Positions 8,358-16,601 are shown, counted from the first letter of the stretch. The stretch is 19,524 nt of DNA from an uncultured Clostridia bacterium (GCA_937895465.1 CALAYY010000216.1:1-19524), one strand, 5' to 3'. A program made the numbers and translations. Notes: generated from the letters alone by a model not told the origin.

Positions 8358-9959
8358 TTAATTTTGTGTATTAATTTTAATATTCATAGAAGGTGACCAG
8401 TTGTTATTAGCATCCAAAACACTAATAATACTGCTGTCGTTAATATCCTCTTGTGTTATTGTGTGTTTCCCAAAAACAATATTATCTAGATACACCTGAC
8501 CCAGTCGGCAGTTTTGTGAAATTGAAATCCTCACAGGCAAACCGTAACAGGTTTTGGAAGTAATGTTCTTAAAAAATAAATTTTTCGCCTGTCCGCCTTC
8601 AGTGCCGTCTCTATCATTCAAGTGTATATTAATCAAAGCACATTCATTTTTAAACACTTCTATATTCTCAAAATGAATATTTTCCCAAACAGCAGCTTTA
8701 TTATCGCCCATTTGAACGACTACACAGCCAAGACGCTCTGTCCATGTAGGCTGAGCATATCCTACTGAGCAATTTTTAAATGTAATATTTTGAGCTTTGT
8801 TATTAGCCTCATAAATTGCACCAAACGCGCTAGCCTTATCTGTCCAAACAGCTATATTCTGATAAGTGACATTATCTGTAAAGCAATCGTCTTTATTACT
8901 AGGTCCTGTTGATTTTATTTCTGTTGCATCATCGCCTGTTCTTAAAAAACAATTTGATGCACCGCTGTCCTGACAATCAGACAGCATGATACCGTCAGAA
9001 TATGTCCGATATCCAAAAAACATACAATTATTTATATTTACATTTTTGCTGTAAGTAAAACAAAGCGTCCAGTTATTGGAATTAATAGAAACTATACCGC
9101 TAAACTCAAAATTATTGACTTGAAAAAAATCAAATGCGCCCTTTGTTTTCTTGTCTCCGCCTACGCATGCTGAAAAATCAACTAGACATCTGCCGATTAT
9201 CTTAATGTTGTTAGTTTCTCTGCTTATAAATGCCGATACATAATCATTAATAGTGTTTTGGTATATTTCTATATAACATCCACGTTCAAAGTAAATTATA
9301 GAATTTGACGGTATGTTTATGCTGGTAATTTTATATCTTCCGCTTTTAAAGTGGTACACTGTTTGACCTTGTGTAAAATTGAGGTCTTGTGCTGTATATT
9401 CTCCTGGTTCTATACTTTGAGTAACATAATCTTTGGGTACTTCAAGTTCTTGTTTATTTGATACAAAAATCGTCAAGGCTTCGCTGTTGGGATCATTGTC
9501 AAAAGAAAATGAAAAACTTCCCAAAGAAGTTATCTTTGTTTTAACAACGTTGTTAGCTATGCTTGCCTTAATATTAGAACTCAAGGGCAGTACATCAACT
9601 CTATTGTGTGCGTTATTTAAATTGAGCGTTACATTAAGCAAAATATCGCTGCTTTCAACATCTATCCATGCAAAGGAATGAATGCCATGGGTAACTCTTG
9701 TTGAATAAACAGGCACATTGATGTCATTAACCTTCAAAGTATAATAGGGGCAGATGACTGTACCATTTTCTAAGGGATCATCATTGCTGATGCCGTTTTT
9801 TACTACCTCTGAAGCATATGCATTCATATCTGCAACCGCCTTTACATCAGAAAACTCAACAGCAGCAATTTTAGAATTATTTTTACTGCAGCCTATAAAA
9901 GAACTAAAAATTGTTGAAAATATAACCAAACTCAAAAATATAAATATCGTTTTTTTCAT
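8358..9959 (-). CDS. Beta-helix lipoprotein C (GH28/GH49-like, clan GH-N)
   Basis: A 533-residue predicted lipoprotein with lipobox FIGC (C24). It has an N-terminal beta-sandwich (about 35-175; GIHSFAWIDV, VDVLPLSS) and a beta-helix (about 185-500). Candidate catalytic Asp are D322 (YSDG) and D343/D344 (TGDD). It is closest to copy A (GGDKKTKGAF, SINSNNWTLCF, FGYRTYSDG) but lacks some signatures kept by A and B: YGCIYES becomes FGAIYEA and CVIQMG becomes VVVQMG. The ATG at 9959 is preceded by AAAGGGG with a six-base spacer. It is the first gene after the hairpin at 9999-10045 and its stop lies within the ribosome site of the LplB-type permease. Likely role: a surface glycoside hydrolase, or an inactive glycan-binding relative; retention of the Asp triad favours an enzyme. 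Confidence 0.8.
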   Translation of the reverse strand: MKKTIFIFLSLVIFSTIFSSFIGCSKNNSKIAAVEFSDVKAVADMNAYASEVVKNGISNDDPLENGTVICPYYTLKVNDINVPVYSTRVTHGIHSFAWIDVESSDILLNVTLNLNNAHNRVDVLPLSSNIKASIANNVVKTKITSLGSFSFSFDNDPNSEALTIFVSNKQELEVPKDYVTQSIEPGEYTAQDLNFTQGQTVYHFKSGRYKITSINIPSNSIIYFERGCYIEIYQNTINDYVSAFISRETNNIKIIGRCLVDFSACVGGDKKTKGAFDFFQVNNFEFSGIVSINSNNWTLCFTYSKNVNINNCMFFGYRTYSDGIMLSDCQDSGASNCFLRTGDDATEIKSTGPSNKDDCFTDNVTYQNIAVWTDKASAFGAIYEANNKAQNITFKNCSVGYAQPTWTERLGCVVVQMGDNKAAVWENIHFENIEVFKNECALINIHLNDRDGTEGGQAKNLFFKNITSKTCYGLPVRISISQNCRLGQVYLDNIVFGKHTITQEDINDSSIISVLDANNNWSPSMNIKINTQN

Positions 9960-9998
9960 TAGTAACCCCTTTATAAACCTTATCCCAACAAATAAGTC

Positions 9999-10045
9999 AT
10001 ATCATAGACTTTGCTTGCATTTTAACAAGCAAAGTCTTTTGATAT
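9999..10045 (-). other. Intercistronic stem-loop between surface protein and beta-helix C
   Basis: A perfect 12-base inverted repeat (AGACTTTGCTTG at 10006-10017 with its complement at 10026-10037) has an 8-base loop. It is extended by a six-base arm pair ATATCA/TGATAT (9999-10004 and 10040-10045) across a small internal loop. On the transcribed minus strand there is no U-tract after it, so it does not look like a classic terminator. It occupies the 119-base gap 9960-10078. Its position suggests an mRNA processing or 3'-end stabilising element that separates expression of upstream and downstream cistrons. Confidence 0.6.
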
Positions 10046-10078
10046 TTCTCTTTTGTATATCCTCTTCTTTTGTAAGAA

Positions 10079-11761
10079 CTATTTACTAGCTGTTTTTTTC
10101 TTTTTCATTATAAATATTACAGCAACTGTTCCTGCAGCTATTACAGCCAAAGATCCAAACACTATACCAAGAATAAGTCCAAGATTACTGCCGTTGTTAT
10201 TTGCTATTTTTACATATTTTGCATATACAGTTATGTTTTCAGGGTTTTCATAATCCAAAGCTGCAAATTTTTGAGTTAATGCCTCATCTGTATACCAGCC
10301 TTCAAATTCATACCCTTCTTTGTTAAAATCAGAAAGAACTTCAGCACCGTTATAAGTATAATTGCTTGAACCAAGTACGGTTTTTCCTTCCATATATGTT
10401 ATGGCGTACGCAGTCTTATGAGATTCGACTATGATGCAGGCTCCGCCGCTAAAGGATACTTCGTATTCACCACCAATTTCTTCCTGTTCCATTTCATACC
10501 ATACAACGCTATCTAAGGTACTATGTTCTTTTACATTTACTCTGAATGTTACGATATGTATTCCGCTGTCTATTTCACTTCCAGGAGTAAATGCCTGTCC
10601 ATCAAGTTTTATTCCTGTAATTGCTACAAGATTATTATCATAAGCAAAATCAACTGTATAACCGTAATTTGTTTCTAAATACAATTGATTGATATTGGCA
10701 AATTGCGATTGTATATAACCGTTTAATTTGTTTCCAGAACTCATCCAAGCTACATCAGCTTTTACAGAAGAACCGTCATTAAGTGTTACATTAACTTTTT
10801 GAGGAAGCACATTAGTAATAATGTTGTTCAATGTATTTACATCAGTAACATTAAGGTTAAGACCTGTTGTATCTATAGGGTCAACACTTTGTATGTATTT
10901 TGCACCCTCAAATGTTGCAGAATTTCCTTGAAAAAGCTGTTGTGCATTGTTTGCATTTAATGCAACATCAAACACTTTACAATCCTTAATATCTGCAGTA
11001 GCAAATTGTGTAGCTGCAGAGCCGCTAATCATGCATTGAGCTCCCAAAGTAAATGCATATGGGTCTTGTTCATAAGAAAAGGCAACATTTTCAACTTTTT
11101 GTTCTAGAACAGAGACACCATCAACATAAACCGTGATTGTTTTTGAAGCATAGTCAGCAGATACCAAAACTGTAGTCCAATCAGTTGTATCCTTGGAAAT
11201 TAAAACGCTGTTTTGCTCCATGTATTGTTGACGCTCTTGCTCGGTTTCGCCTGGAACTGATGAAAAATCCAAGACTTGAATTTCTATGCTGTTTTTCCAA
11301 GGAGTAATTTGAAAAGCGTTATTATATCTACCTAGAGCCAATACATAATGATTGCCAATGTAAGTAGTGTTATCTCTTCTAAACGTAATCTCAACAGAAT
11401 AAGAATACTTTATTAAATCTGAAAAGTCTTTGCCTGTTTGACCAAGTTCAGGAGCATATAAACAAGCTCCTGCGTTACCGCCCTGACCTTCTTCATCTCT
11501 TAAGCTTGTTAATTGAAGATAATTATCCTCACCATCTTGTAAAATTTTTATTGCATCTGCATTGGATGTATTTAACTTTTTTAAATCATACTTTCCCATG
11601 CTATCTTTTCCAGGATTGCCTTGGTCGTTGAATTCATACCAAGCAACTGGAACAATTTCTTCATCCGCTGCTTTTACAATATTGTTAGCCTGAAAATTTG
11701 GTATACTAATCATAGCAATCAAAAATGCTATACATAATCCTAACACCGTTATTTTTTTCAT
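10079..11761 (-). CDS. LamG-domain surface protein with InlB-type repeat and C-terminal membrane anchor
   Basis: A 560-residue exported protein. It has a signal peptide (1-31, cleavage likely after VKA) and a concanavalin/LamG-like domain (about 38-278, opening with WYEF then GKDSMGKYDL). An Ig-like segment follows (about 300-360, ending in VAWMSSGNKLNGYI), then a region of unknown fold (370-450). An InlB B-repeat/Listeria-Bacteroides repeat lies at about 453-518 (GYEFEGWYTDEALTQKF). A transmembrane helix (527-552) ends in a basic tail (MKKKKTASK). There is no LPXTG, so it is probably membrane-anchored. LamG-like domains commonly bind glycans, so a role as a polysaccharide-binding receptor is inferred. 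The ATG at 11761 has GGAG with a seven-base spacer. An alternative ATG at 11791, overlapping the solute-binding gene by ATGA, has no good ribosome site. It is related to the large protein encoded at 13632-16601. Confidence 0.82.
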   Translation of the reverse strand: MKKITVLGLCIAFLIAMISIPNFQANNIVKAADEEIVPVAWYEFNDQGNPGKDSMGKYDLKKLNTSNADAIKILQDGEDNYLQLTSLRDEEGQGGNAGACLYAPELGQTGKDFSDLIKYSYSVEITFRRDNTTYIGNHYVLALGRYNNAFQITPWKNSIEIQVLDFSSVPGETEQERQQYMEQNSVLISKDTTDWTTVLVSADYASKTITVYVDGVSVLEQKVENVAFSYEQDPYAFTLGAQCMISGSAATQFATADIKDCKVFDVALNANNAQQLFQGNSATFEGAKYIQSVDPIDTTGLNLNVTDVNTLNNIITNVLPQKVNVTLNDGSSVKADVAWMSSGNKLNGYIQSQFANINQLYLETNYGYTVDFAYDNNLVAITGIKLDGQAFTPGSEIDSGIHIVTFRVNVKEHSTLDSVVWYEMEQEEIGGEYEVSFSGGACIIVESHKTAYAITYMEGKTVLGSSNYTYNGAEVLSDFNKEGYEFEGWYTDEALTQKFAALDYENPENITVYAKYVKIANNNGSNLGLILGIVFGSLAVIAAGTVAVIFIMKKKKTASK

Positions 11762-11787
11762 ACTTAATCTCCATCTTTTGTTTAAAT

Positions 11788-13542
11788 TCATACTTTCTGA
11801 GCTTTGCCTGAAGAAATATAATCGTTATAAGACTCAAACATAGTTGCTCCGTTGTAATCGTTTTTGTATTTCTTTACAAAAGTATTCCAAGCACTTTTAA
11901 AATTAGTAGACACATTATAAATCTGATCCCAACCAAAAGTCTTTGCATCATATGTCCAGTTATTTAAACTATGATATATCTTTTTATTGTCAAGCACCAT
12001 ATTTGCCATATTTGTTTCAAAGTAATCTACGCAACCTTCGTAATACTCCATAACTGCTTCTGTCTGCAAATCAGGATAATCAGATTTATATGTATTAGCA
12101 GCTGAGCGTTGCTGACGATTAATAATAATTTCAGCATTGGTCTGCGTTGTTGCGTTATATGCTGATGTCCACCATGTTAATGCATAAAGCATAGAAGCCG
12201 TATCATAAACTTGAATTCCATAATTGATGCCTTGTTCGTTAGCATCAAGTAATGAAGTTTTTTTGCCTTGTTCATCTTCTGTATAATGCTCATCCTTTAC
12301 CCCATATTGCATTAAACTGATGCCTTCTTCGCTGCAAAGATATTCATAAAGTTTTAGACACTTTCTAATGCGAGCAGAACTCATTCTTGCATTAATACAA
12401 AATCCCTGCCAATAACCTGTATCACCTGCACCACCCCAAGCGCCGTCTCTTCCAGCAGGAGGGTCACACATAAGGATTTTGGCAGTAGCCTCTTCTAATG
12501 TACACTTGTCTATATCCATAATGCCGGAAACAAAAACATTAAGCCAGTTATGAGCATAAACCATACCTACTTTTCCCTGCATAAATCTGCTCTGTTTGGT
12601 TCCGTTATCTGCAGTTATGGAATCAGTTGACATATATCCTTCAGCCATTAATCTGTTTAAATAATTGGTAGCATGCATAGCTTCTTCTGTTATATCACTC
12701 ATAACATAGCTATCAGTTGCTTCATCATAGACAAATTGTTCCCAACCAGTTCCAAAAGATATATAAAGCCAAGAATCCATATCTTTATTAGCTTCTGACA
12801 TGTATCCATAAGTATCATTTGCACCATTATTATCAGGATCGTACAATGTAAATGCTCTGCTCATTCTATAAAAATCTATAAGATCCTTTGGTTCTCCAAA
12901 TTGCCATTGTTCTCTTAATTCAGCAGTCATTTCGCTTGTAGAAGATATAACTCCTTCCGATACTAAGACTTCATCAAGTTTTTCGTTAAGGTTATCAATC
13001 CAATCTTGACGAATATACAATGATTTTTCATTTTCCCATTTCGAAGGAATAAACCACATTTTTCCTTCAGAATATGATATGTTCTTTTTCATATATTCAA
13101 ACTGTTTCAAATAATCATACAAATTAGGATAGTCATTCTTGGTGTCTTCATTAACCCAATCGGAAATAGCTATGATATCTCTTTCGCCTATCAAGCTTTC
13201 AAAAAATGAAGGGCTACCTGGACCTTCTGTCAAAAATAAATCAGGTAAGTCCATGTCAGACTGCCTTAGCTTTAGCTGCTGCTCCCACGTTTCACCTGCG
13301 CCTGATTCTGCAATAATATCACAATTAATTGCAGATTTTAATTTAGAATAGATTGGTGAATTTTGAGTACGTGCATTATTAAAGGCCGCCCAGTCGTTTT
13401 TAAAAATAGTAATAGATGAAATATCTGCATCCGTTTCGTCCTCATAATCTTCCGAACCGCTGCCAGCACCAACACAGCCTATGATGTTCAAACATATTAA
13501 GGCACATAAAATAAAAGTAAAAAATTTTTTTAGTCTTTTCAT
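11788..13542 (-). CDS. Extracellular solute-binding lipoprotein of the ABC importer (LipO/YtcQ-like)
   Basis: A 584-residue lipoprotein: basic start MKRLKKFF, hydrophobic core and lipobox IIGC (C23). It is a family 1-type sugar-binding protein of the large size class that accompanies LplB/YtcP permeases. Visible hallmarks include DLPDLFLTEG in the first lobe, YIRQDWIDNL after the hinge region, DPDNNGANDTYGY and GKVGMVYAHNW. It would capture oligosaccharides at the outer face of the membrane and deliver them to the permeases encoded at 6449-8345. The ATG at 13542 follows a perfect AGGAGG (13550-13555) seven bases upstream, the strongest ribosome site in the operon along with that of the gene before it; a longer frame from 13593 was rejected. 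It is preceded by a long hairpin, consistent with high expression. Confidence 0.9.
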   Translation of the reverse strand: MKRLKKFFTFILCALICLNIIGCVGAGSGSEDYEDETDADISSITIFKNDWAAFNNARTQNSPIYSKLKSAINCDIIAESGAGETWEQQLKLRQSDMDLPDLFLTEGPGSPSFFESLIGERDIIAISDWVNEDTKNDYPNLYDYLKQFEYMKKNISYSEGKMWFIPSKWENEKSLYIRQDWIDNLNEKLDEVLVSEGVISSTSEMTAELREQWQFGEPKDLIDFYRMSRAFTLYDPDNNGANDTYGYMSEANKDMDSWLYISFGTGWEQFVYDEATDSYVMSDITEEAMHATNYLNRLMAEGYMSTDSITADNGTKQSRFMQGKVGMVYAHNWLNVFVSGIMDIDKCTLEEATAKILMCDPPAGRDGAWGGAGDTGYWQGFCINARMSSARIRKCLKLYEYLCSEEGISLMQYGVKDEHYTEDEQGKKTSLLDANEQGINYGIQVYDTASMLYALTWWTSAYNATTQTNAEIIINRQQRSAANTYKSDYPDLQTEAVMEYYEGCVDYFETNMANMVLDNKKIYHSLNNWTYDAKTFGWDQIYNVSTNFKSAWNTFVKKYKNDYNGATMFESYNDYISSGKAQKV

Positions 13543-13575
13543 CAATAAACCTCCTCTTTGGTTTAAAACATTAAC

Positions 13576-13625
13576 GGTTAACGCTTTATGCAATCATAAA
13601 GCAATGATTGCATAAAGCAATAACC
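13576..13625 (-). other. Long stem-loop in the solute-binding gene 5' leader
   Basis: A perfect 15-base inverted repeat (13583-13597 with 13604-13618, arm GCTTTATGCAATCAT) closes a six-base loop. After a two-by-two internal loop it is extended by GGTTA/TAACC (13576-13580 and 13621-13625). It sits between the stop of the large surface protein and the ribosome site of the solute-binding gene. No U-tract follows on the minus strand, which argues against a simple terminator and for an mRNA stabiliser, processing site or partial attenuator. Confidence 0.65.
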
Positions 13626-13630
13626 TAAAA

Positions 13631-13660
13631 ATTATATAGTTTTTTTATTTAAATACGCAA
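13631..13660 (-). promoter_or_regulatory. Possible internal promoter for the solute-binding gene
   Basis: A perfect minus-strand TATAAT (13636-13631) lies 18 bases after TTGCGT (13660-13655), which matches the -35 consensus at only three positions. If active, transcription would begin at about 13624-13625, exactly at the foot of the hairpin 13576-13625, giving the mRNA a 5'-terminal stem-loop of the type that stabilises transcripts in Bacillota. It overlaps the end of the upstream gene. Chance occurrence in AT-rich DNA is quite possible. Confidence 0.3.
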
Positions 13661-16601
13661 AACATACCAAAAGCATTATAGCTCCTAACAAACCAATTGA
13701 GTTTGAACAACCTTTATTTTTAGTAAATTCAGCGTCTATTATAGCTTCCCCATCTACCACAAAAGTATAAATTCCATCAACTGCTTGTATTTCTTCTCCG
13801 TTTATATACACCTTGGAAACTGTGTAACCTTTTTGTGCGTTAACACTAATTATTATAGTTTCACCCTTTGCAGCATTAGGTTTGCTGACTGTTATTGTTC
13901 CGCCTGTTATTTCAGAATCTACTATTAAGGCGTAAGTAATTTTTTCAAAGCTTACCTCAACTGCGGAATCTCCGTCAATTTCAAATGAATAAATGCCTTC
14001 AACTGGTTCAATTACCTCACCGTTTACCTTTACTTGTTTTACCTTGTATCCTTCCTCAGATGTCAATGTAAGGGTAACAGTTTCACCATTTTTTCCGGAA
14101 ACTTTATCAGCAGTTGCGGAACCGTTATTGCCTACAATCAAATCGACATTATAAACAGCTTGTGCAAATTCAGCAGTTACTTTAACATCTTGAGATAAGA
14201 CGACTTTATAAACCTTATTTTCAGGTAGTATCTGCACACCATTAACAAATATCTTAGTGAGTGTGTAATGCTCATTAGGAATCGCAGTTATTACTATTTC
14301 GGTTCCTACAATACCTTCTGAAGATGACAAGTCTATTGACCCATTACTGATTTCGCCTATTGTCACCTTATAAATAACATTTTCAAAAGTTGCTGAAATC
14401 TCAATATCACTATTAGTAATTTTATAAGAATATACTCCATTTACTGGCTGTATTTCTGTACCATTAACAAGAATAGAATCAATTTTGTAATGATTGTTGG
14501 GAGTAGGTGTTATTACTATAATATCATCTGTCAATCCATAGGTTGATGATGCTGTTACATTACCGTTTTCAATTCCGCTAGCAATAGTAATCGCATAAGA
14601 AAGTGATACAGTAAGCTGCTCAGATACACTGATACAGTTATCTGTTGCAACGGCAACTCCAAGACCCAACGTGTTTACATATCCTTCCAACACAAAAGTA
14701 TCCATGTCAATGTCAGTCCAAACAACAGGTACATCAACTATGCTAGAATCGGATAAAGTACCCGAAACAGTTGCATTATTAATTTTGGAAAGCATTTCTT
14801 CCTTTGTCATATTATTATACAGCTCGCTCTCAGAAATCTTTTCGCCTTCAAAACTAACAATAAAACCCACTTCTGATAGATAAGCACTGCTAGCAAGATT
14901 ATTACTTTTGATTATTCCTGTATTATTAAGTGCATTAATTTGATCTGCAGTCATGGCAAAACTATAAACCATTACTTGCGAAAATGTAATTATTCCGCTG
15001 TTATCTGTTTGCTTGCCGCCATCTTGATTAGCTCCGCCCAAAGTAAAGGTTGATTGTGAACCAGCAGCACTTAAAGTATAGTCCTCTGGTAAAGCAACTG
15101 TCCTTTTTAGGGTGTTGTTAACATAAGCAAAGAGTTGATTGTTACTTGCGTCTACAACCATATCAACTTGATATTCGCTACCAGCAACAAGTTTTACAAT
15201 GTCTTGCTCCCACCAATCACTTCCTGTTGCACACATACGAAGATTGCCATCTTGAACAAATAAGTTTAAACCCTGTTTTGTTGAGTGAGCATAGTAATCA
15301 TCAATAGAAAAAATACACCACCAAGCATTGCTTGATAATTGATCAACAGTAAACTTCAAAGAGATTGTCGCATTATTCAAATAATCGCTAAAATCCTTTC
15401 CGTCATTGTCGGCTGTGGCGTACAAAAGCCCGTCAGCAATTTTTGCTCCATTTTGTGTTTTGGTGACATTGTAAGCTGTTAAATCAAAATTGCCTTCAAT
15501 ATCTTTTCCAATTTCTGATTCAGTATTGTTTACAAAATCAAATTTTACAACGGGTTTTATTTCAACAACGTTTTGTAAAACAGAAATCTTTGCTCTTGCC
15601 TTTATGCCAGCAGGATTAATAACATCTGTAATATTACCTTCCAAATAAGTTTCATTATCTTGAGTTATTACATTGTCCCACTTAACAGTAGCTTTTCGTG
15701 TTGTTTCATCAGACATTGTAACATCAATTAAACTGCTATTAGGAGCAACAGCTAAAATCTGCTCTGTTGTGGATCCAGCTTCTACTTGAACTTGACCTGA
15801 CATATCAACATTGCCTGCTGTAACCATAACGGTAACATCATCAGCTGTCAAAACATCATTTGTATTATAAGCTGTTACTTCATTTTGAGTCATAGCAAAC
15901 GGATAAATCTTCACATTGCCAATTGAGCCATTATAAGGATTTCGTACTGTATCGTCCCAAACAGTTGCACCACCTATAGCAAAGCGCATATTGGTATCAT
16001 TTAAATTCCAATTTTCAGGTAAATCATACTCAAAATCACTTTTTACCCCGTCAACAAAAATAGTAATCTTTCCGCCAAGTTGAGCACTTAATAATATTTT
16101 ATATGTTGTTCCTTCTTGCATCTGAGCAACCATAGGGCCCCAATAACCGTCATTAGAAGTATCAGTATCGTGAGTACAAAAACGCAAGTCATATCCGTTA
16201 TTAACGGTAAACCAGCAAAATTTTGTAGCTGTCCAATCATTCCAACTAAATCCTATAGGCATTGACCACTCAGTATTGGATTGGGGGGTTATCTCAAACG
16301 CTAATGAAAAATTTGTTAGCTTTTCGCTAATATCGTTATCTTCATTAGATACACTCAGTTTACCTTCAGAAAAGGCTGCTCCGTAAGAATTCTGAGTTAC
16401 AGTTCCATATGATTGCAAATCATAATTGCCCATTGTATCTTTTCCAAGGTTTAAAGAATCTGCAAATTCATACCAAACTAATGGGTCAATAGTTTCACCA
16501 GAAGCCATTACAGGCATTAACATAAAATTAATTGTAAAAAGGGACAATAGTGAAAGTAATAAGACTAGACATGTCAGTCTTTTTTTAAAAACCTTTGACA
16601 T
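13632..16601 (-). CDS. Large LamG/InlB-repeat surface protein (first gene of operon)
   Basis: A 989-residue exported protein. A signal peptide (about 1-34, cleavage near VMA or MAS) is followed by LamG-like domain 1 (about 39-248; VWYEF, GKDTMGNYDL), an Ig-like linker (249-346) and LamG-like domain 2 (348-562; VKFDF, GKDIEGNFDL). A second Ig-like linker (573-666) precedes four tandem repeats of about 73 residues (668-961) resembling divergent InlB B-repeats. The C-terminal tail has KGCSNSIG just before a hydrophobic helix (about 965-984) and ends in NKKTI. Likely role: glycan capture at the cell surface ahead of the importer, inferred from the LamG folds and from its place as promoter-proximal gene. 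The ATG at 16601 follows GGAGG with a seven-base spacer; the longer frame to 16667 has a non-signal-like N terminus and runs over the predicted leader, so it was rejected. Confidence 0.82.
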   Translation of the reverse strand: MSKVFKKRLTCLVLLLSLLSLFTINFMLMPVMASGETIDPLVWYEFADSLNLGKDTMGNYDLQSYGTVTQNSYGAAFSEGKLSVSNEDNDISEKLTNFSLAFEITPQSNTEWSMPIGFSWNDWTATKFCWFTVNNGYDLRFCTHDTDTSNDGYWGPMVAQMQEGTTYKILLSAQLGGKITIFVDGVKSDFEYDLPENWNLNDTNMRFAIGGATVWDDTVRNPYNGSIGNVKIYPFAMTQNEVTAYNTNDVLTADDVTVMVTAGNVDMSGQVQVEAGSTTEQILAVAPNSSLIDVTMSDETTRKATVKWDNVITQDNETYLEGNITDVINPAGIKARAKISVLQNVVEIKPVVKFDFVNNTESEIGKDIEGNFDLTAYNVTKTQNGAKIADGLLYATADNDGKDFSDYLNNATISLKFTVDQLSSNAWWCIFSIDDYYAHSTKQGLNLFVQDGNLRMCATGSDWWEQDIVKLVAGSEYQVDMVVDASNNQLFAYVNNTLKRTVALPEDYTLSAAGSQSTFTLGGANQDGGKQTDNSGIITFSQVMVYSFAMTADQINALNNTGIIKSNNLASSAYLSEVGFIVSFEGEKISESELYNNMTKEEMLSKINNATVSGTLSDSSIVDVPVVWTDIDMDTFVLEGYVNTLGLGVAVATDNCISVSEQLTVSLSYAITIASGIENGNVTASSTYGLTDDIIVITPTPNNHYKIDSILVNGTEIQPVNGVYSYKITNSDIEISATFENVIYKVTIGEISNGSIDLSSSEGIVGTEIVITAIPNEHYTLTKIFVNGVQILPENKVYKVVLSQDVKVTAEFAQAVYNVDLIVGNNGSATADKVSGKNGETVTLTLTSEEGYKVKQVKVNGEVIEPVEGIYSFEIDGDSAVEVSFEKITYALIVDSEITGGTITVSKPNAAKGETIIISVNAQKGYTVSKVYINGEEIQAVDGIYTFVVDGEAIIDAEFTKNKGCSNSIGLLGAIMLLVCFAYLNKKTI
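13719..14600 (-). repeat. Four tandem InlB-like protein repeats (coding)
   Basis: Four consecutive units of about 73 residues lie within the large surface protein. Each begins with a YxVxI-type strand and has a central Y(K/T)(I/L/V)xxIxVNG(x)xI motif (seen as HYKIDSILVNG, HYTLTKIFVNG, GYKVKQVKVNG, GYTVSKVYING). Each ends in an (A/E)x(A/V)xF strand. Sequence divergence between units is high, so this is an old protein-level repeat and not a recent DNA duplication. Such repeats usually act as stalk or spacer modules that hold binding domains away from the membrane. Confidence 0.75.

Noticed and set aside
9999..10045. Intrinsic terminator splitting the operon
   Set aside because: The stem is strong but the minus strand after it (ATGATATGACTTATT) has no U-tract, so processing or stabilisation is a better reading.
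13571..13586. CcpA catabolite-repression (cre) site around TTAACGGTTAACG
   Set aside because: Alignment to the cre consensus leaves mismatches at the important outer positions, and the symmetry is explained by the adjacent hairpin.
13543..13593. Longer start for the solute-binding protein
   Set aside because: It would place 17 non-signal residues before MKRLKKFF and run into the hairpin; the perfect AGGAGG fits only the ATG at 13542.
13719..14600. DNA-level tandem repeat or CRISPR-like array
   Set aside because: The periodicity is in the protein (about 73 residues) with strongly diverged nucleotides; there are no conserved direct repeats with spacers.
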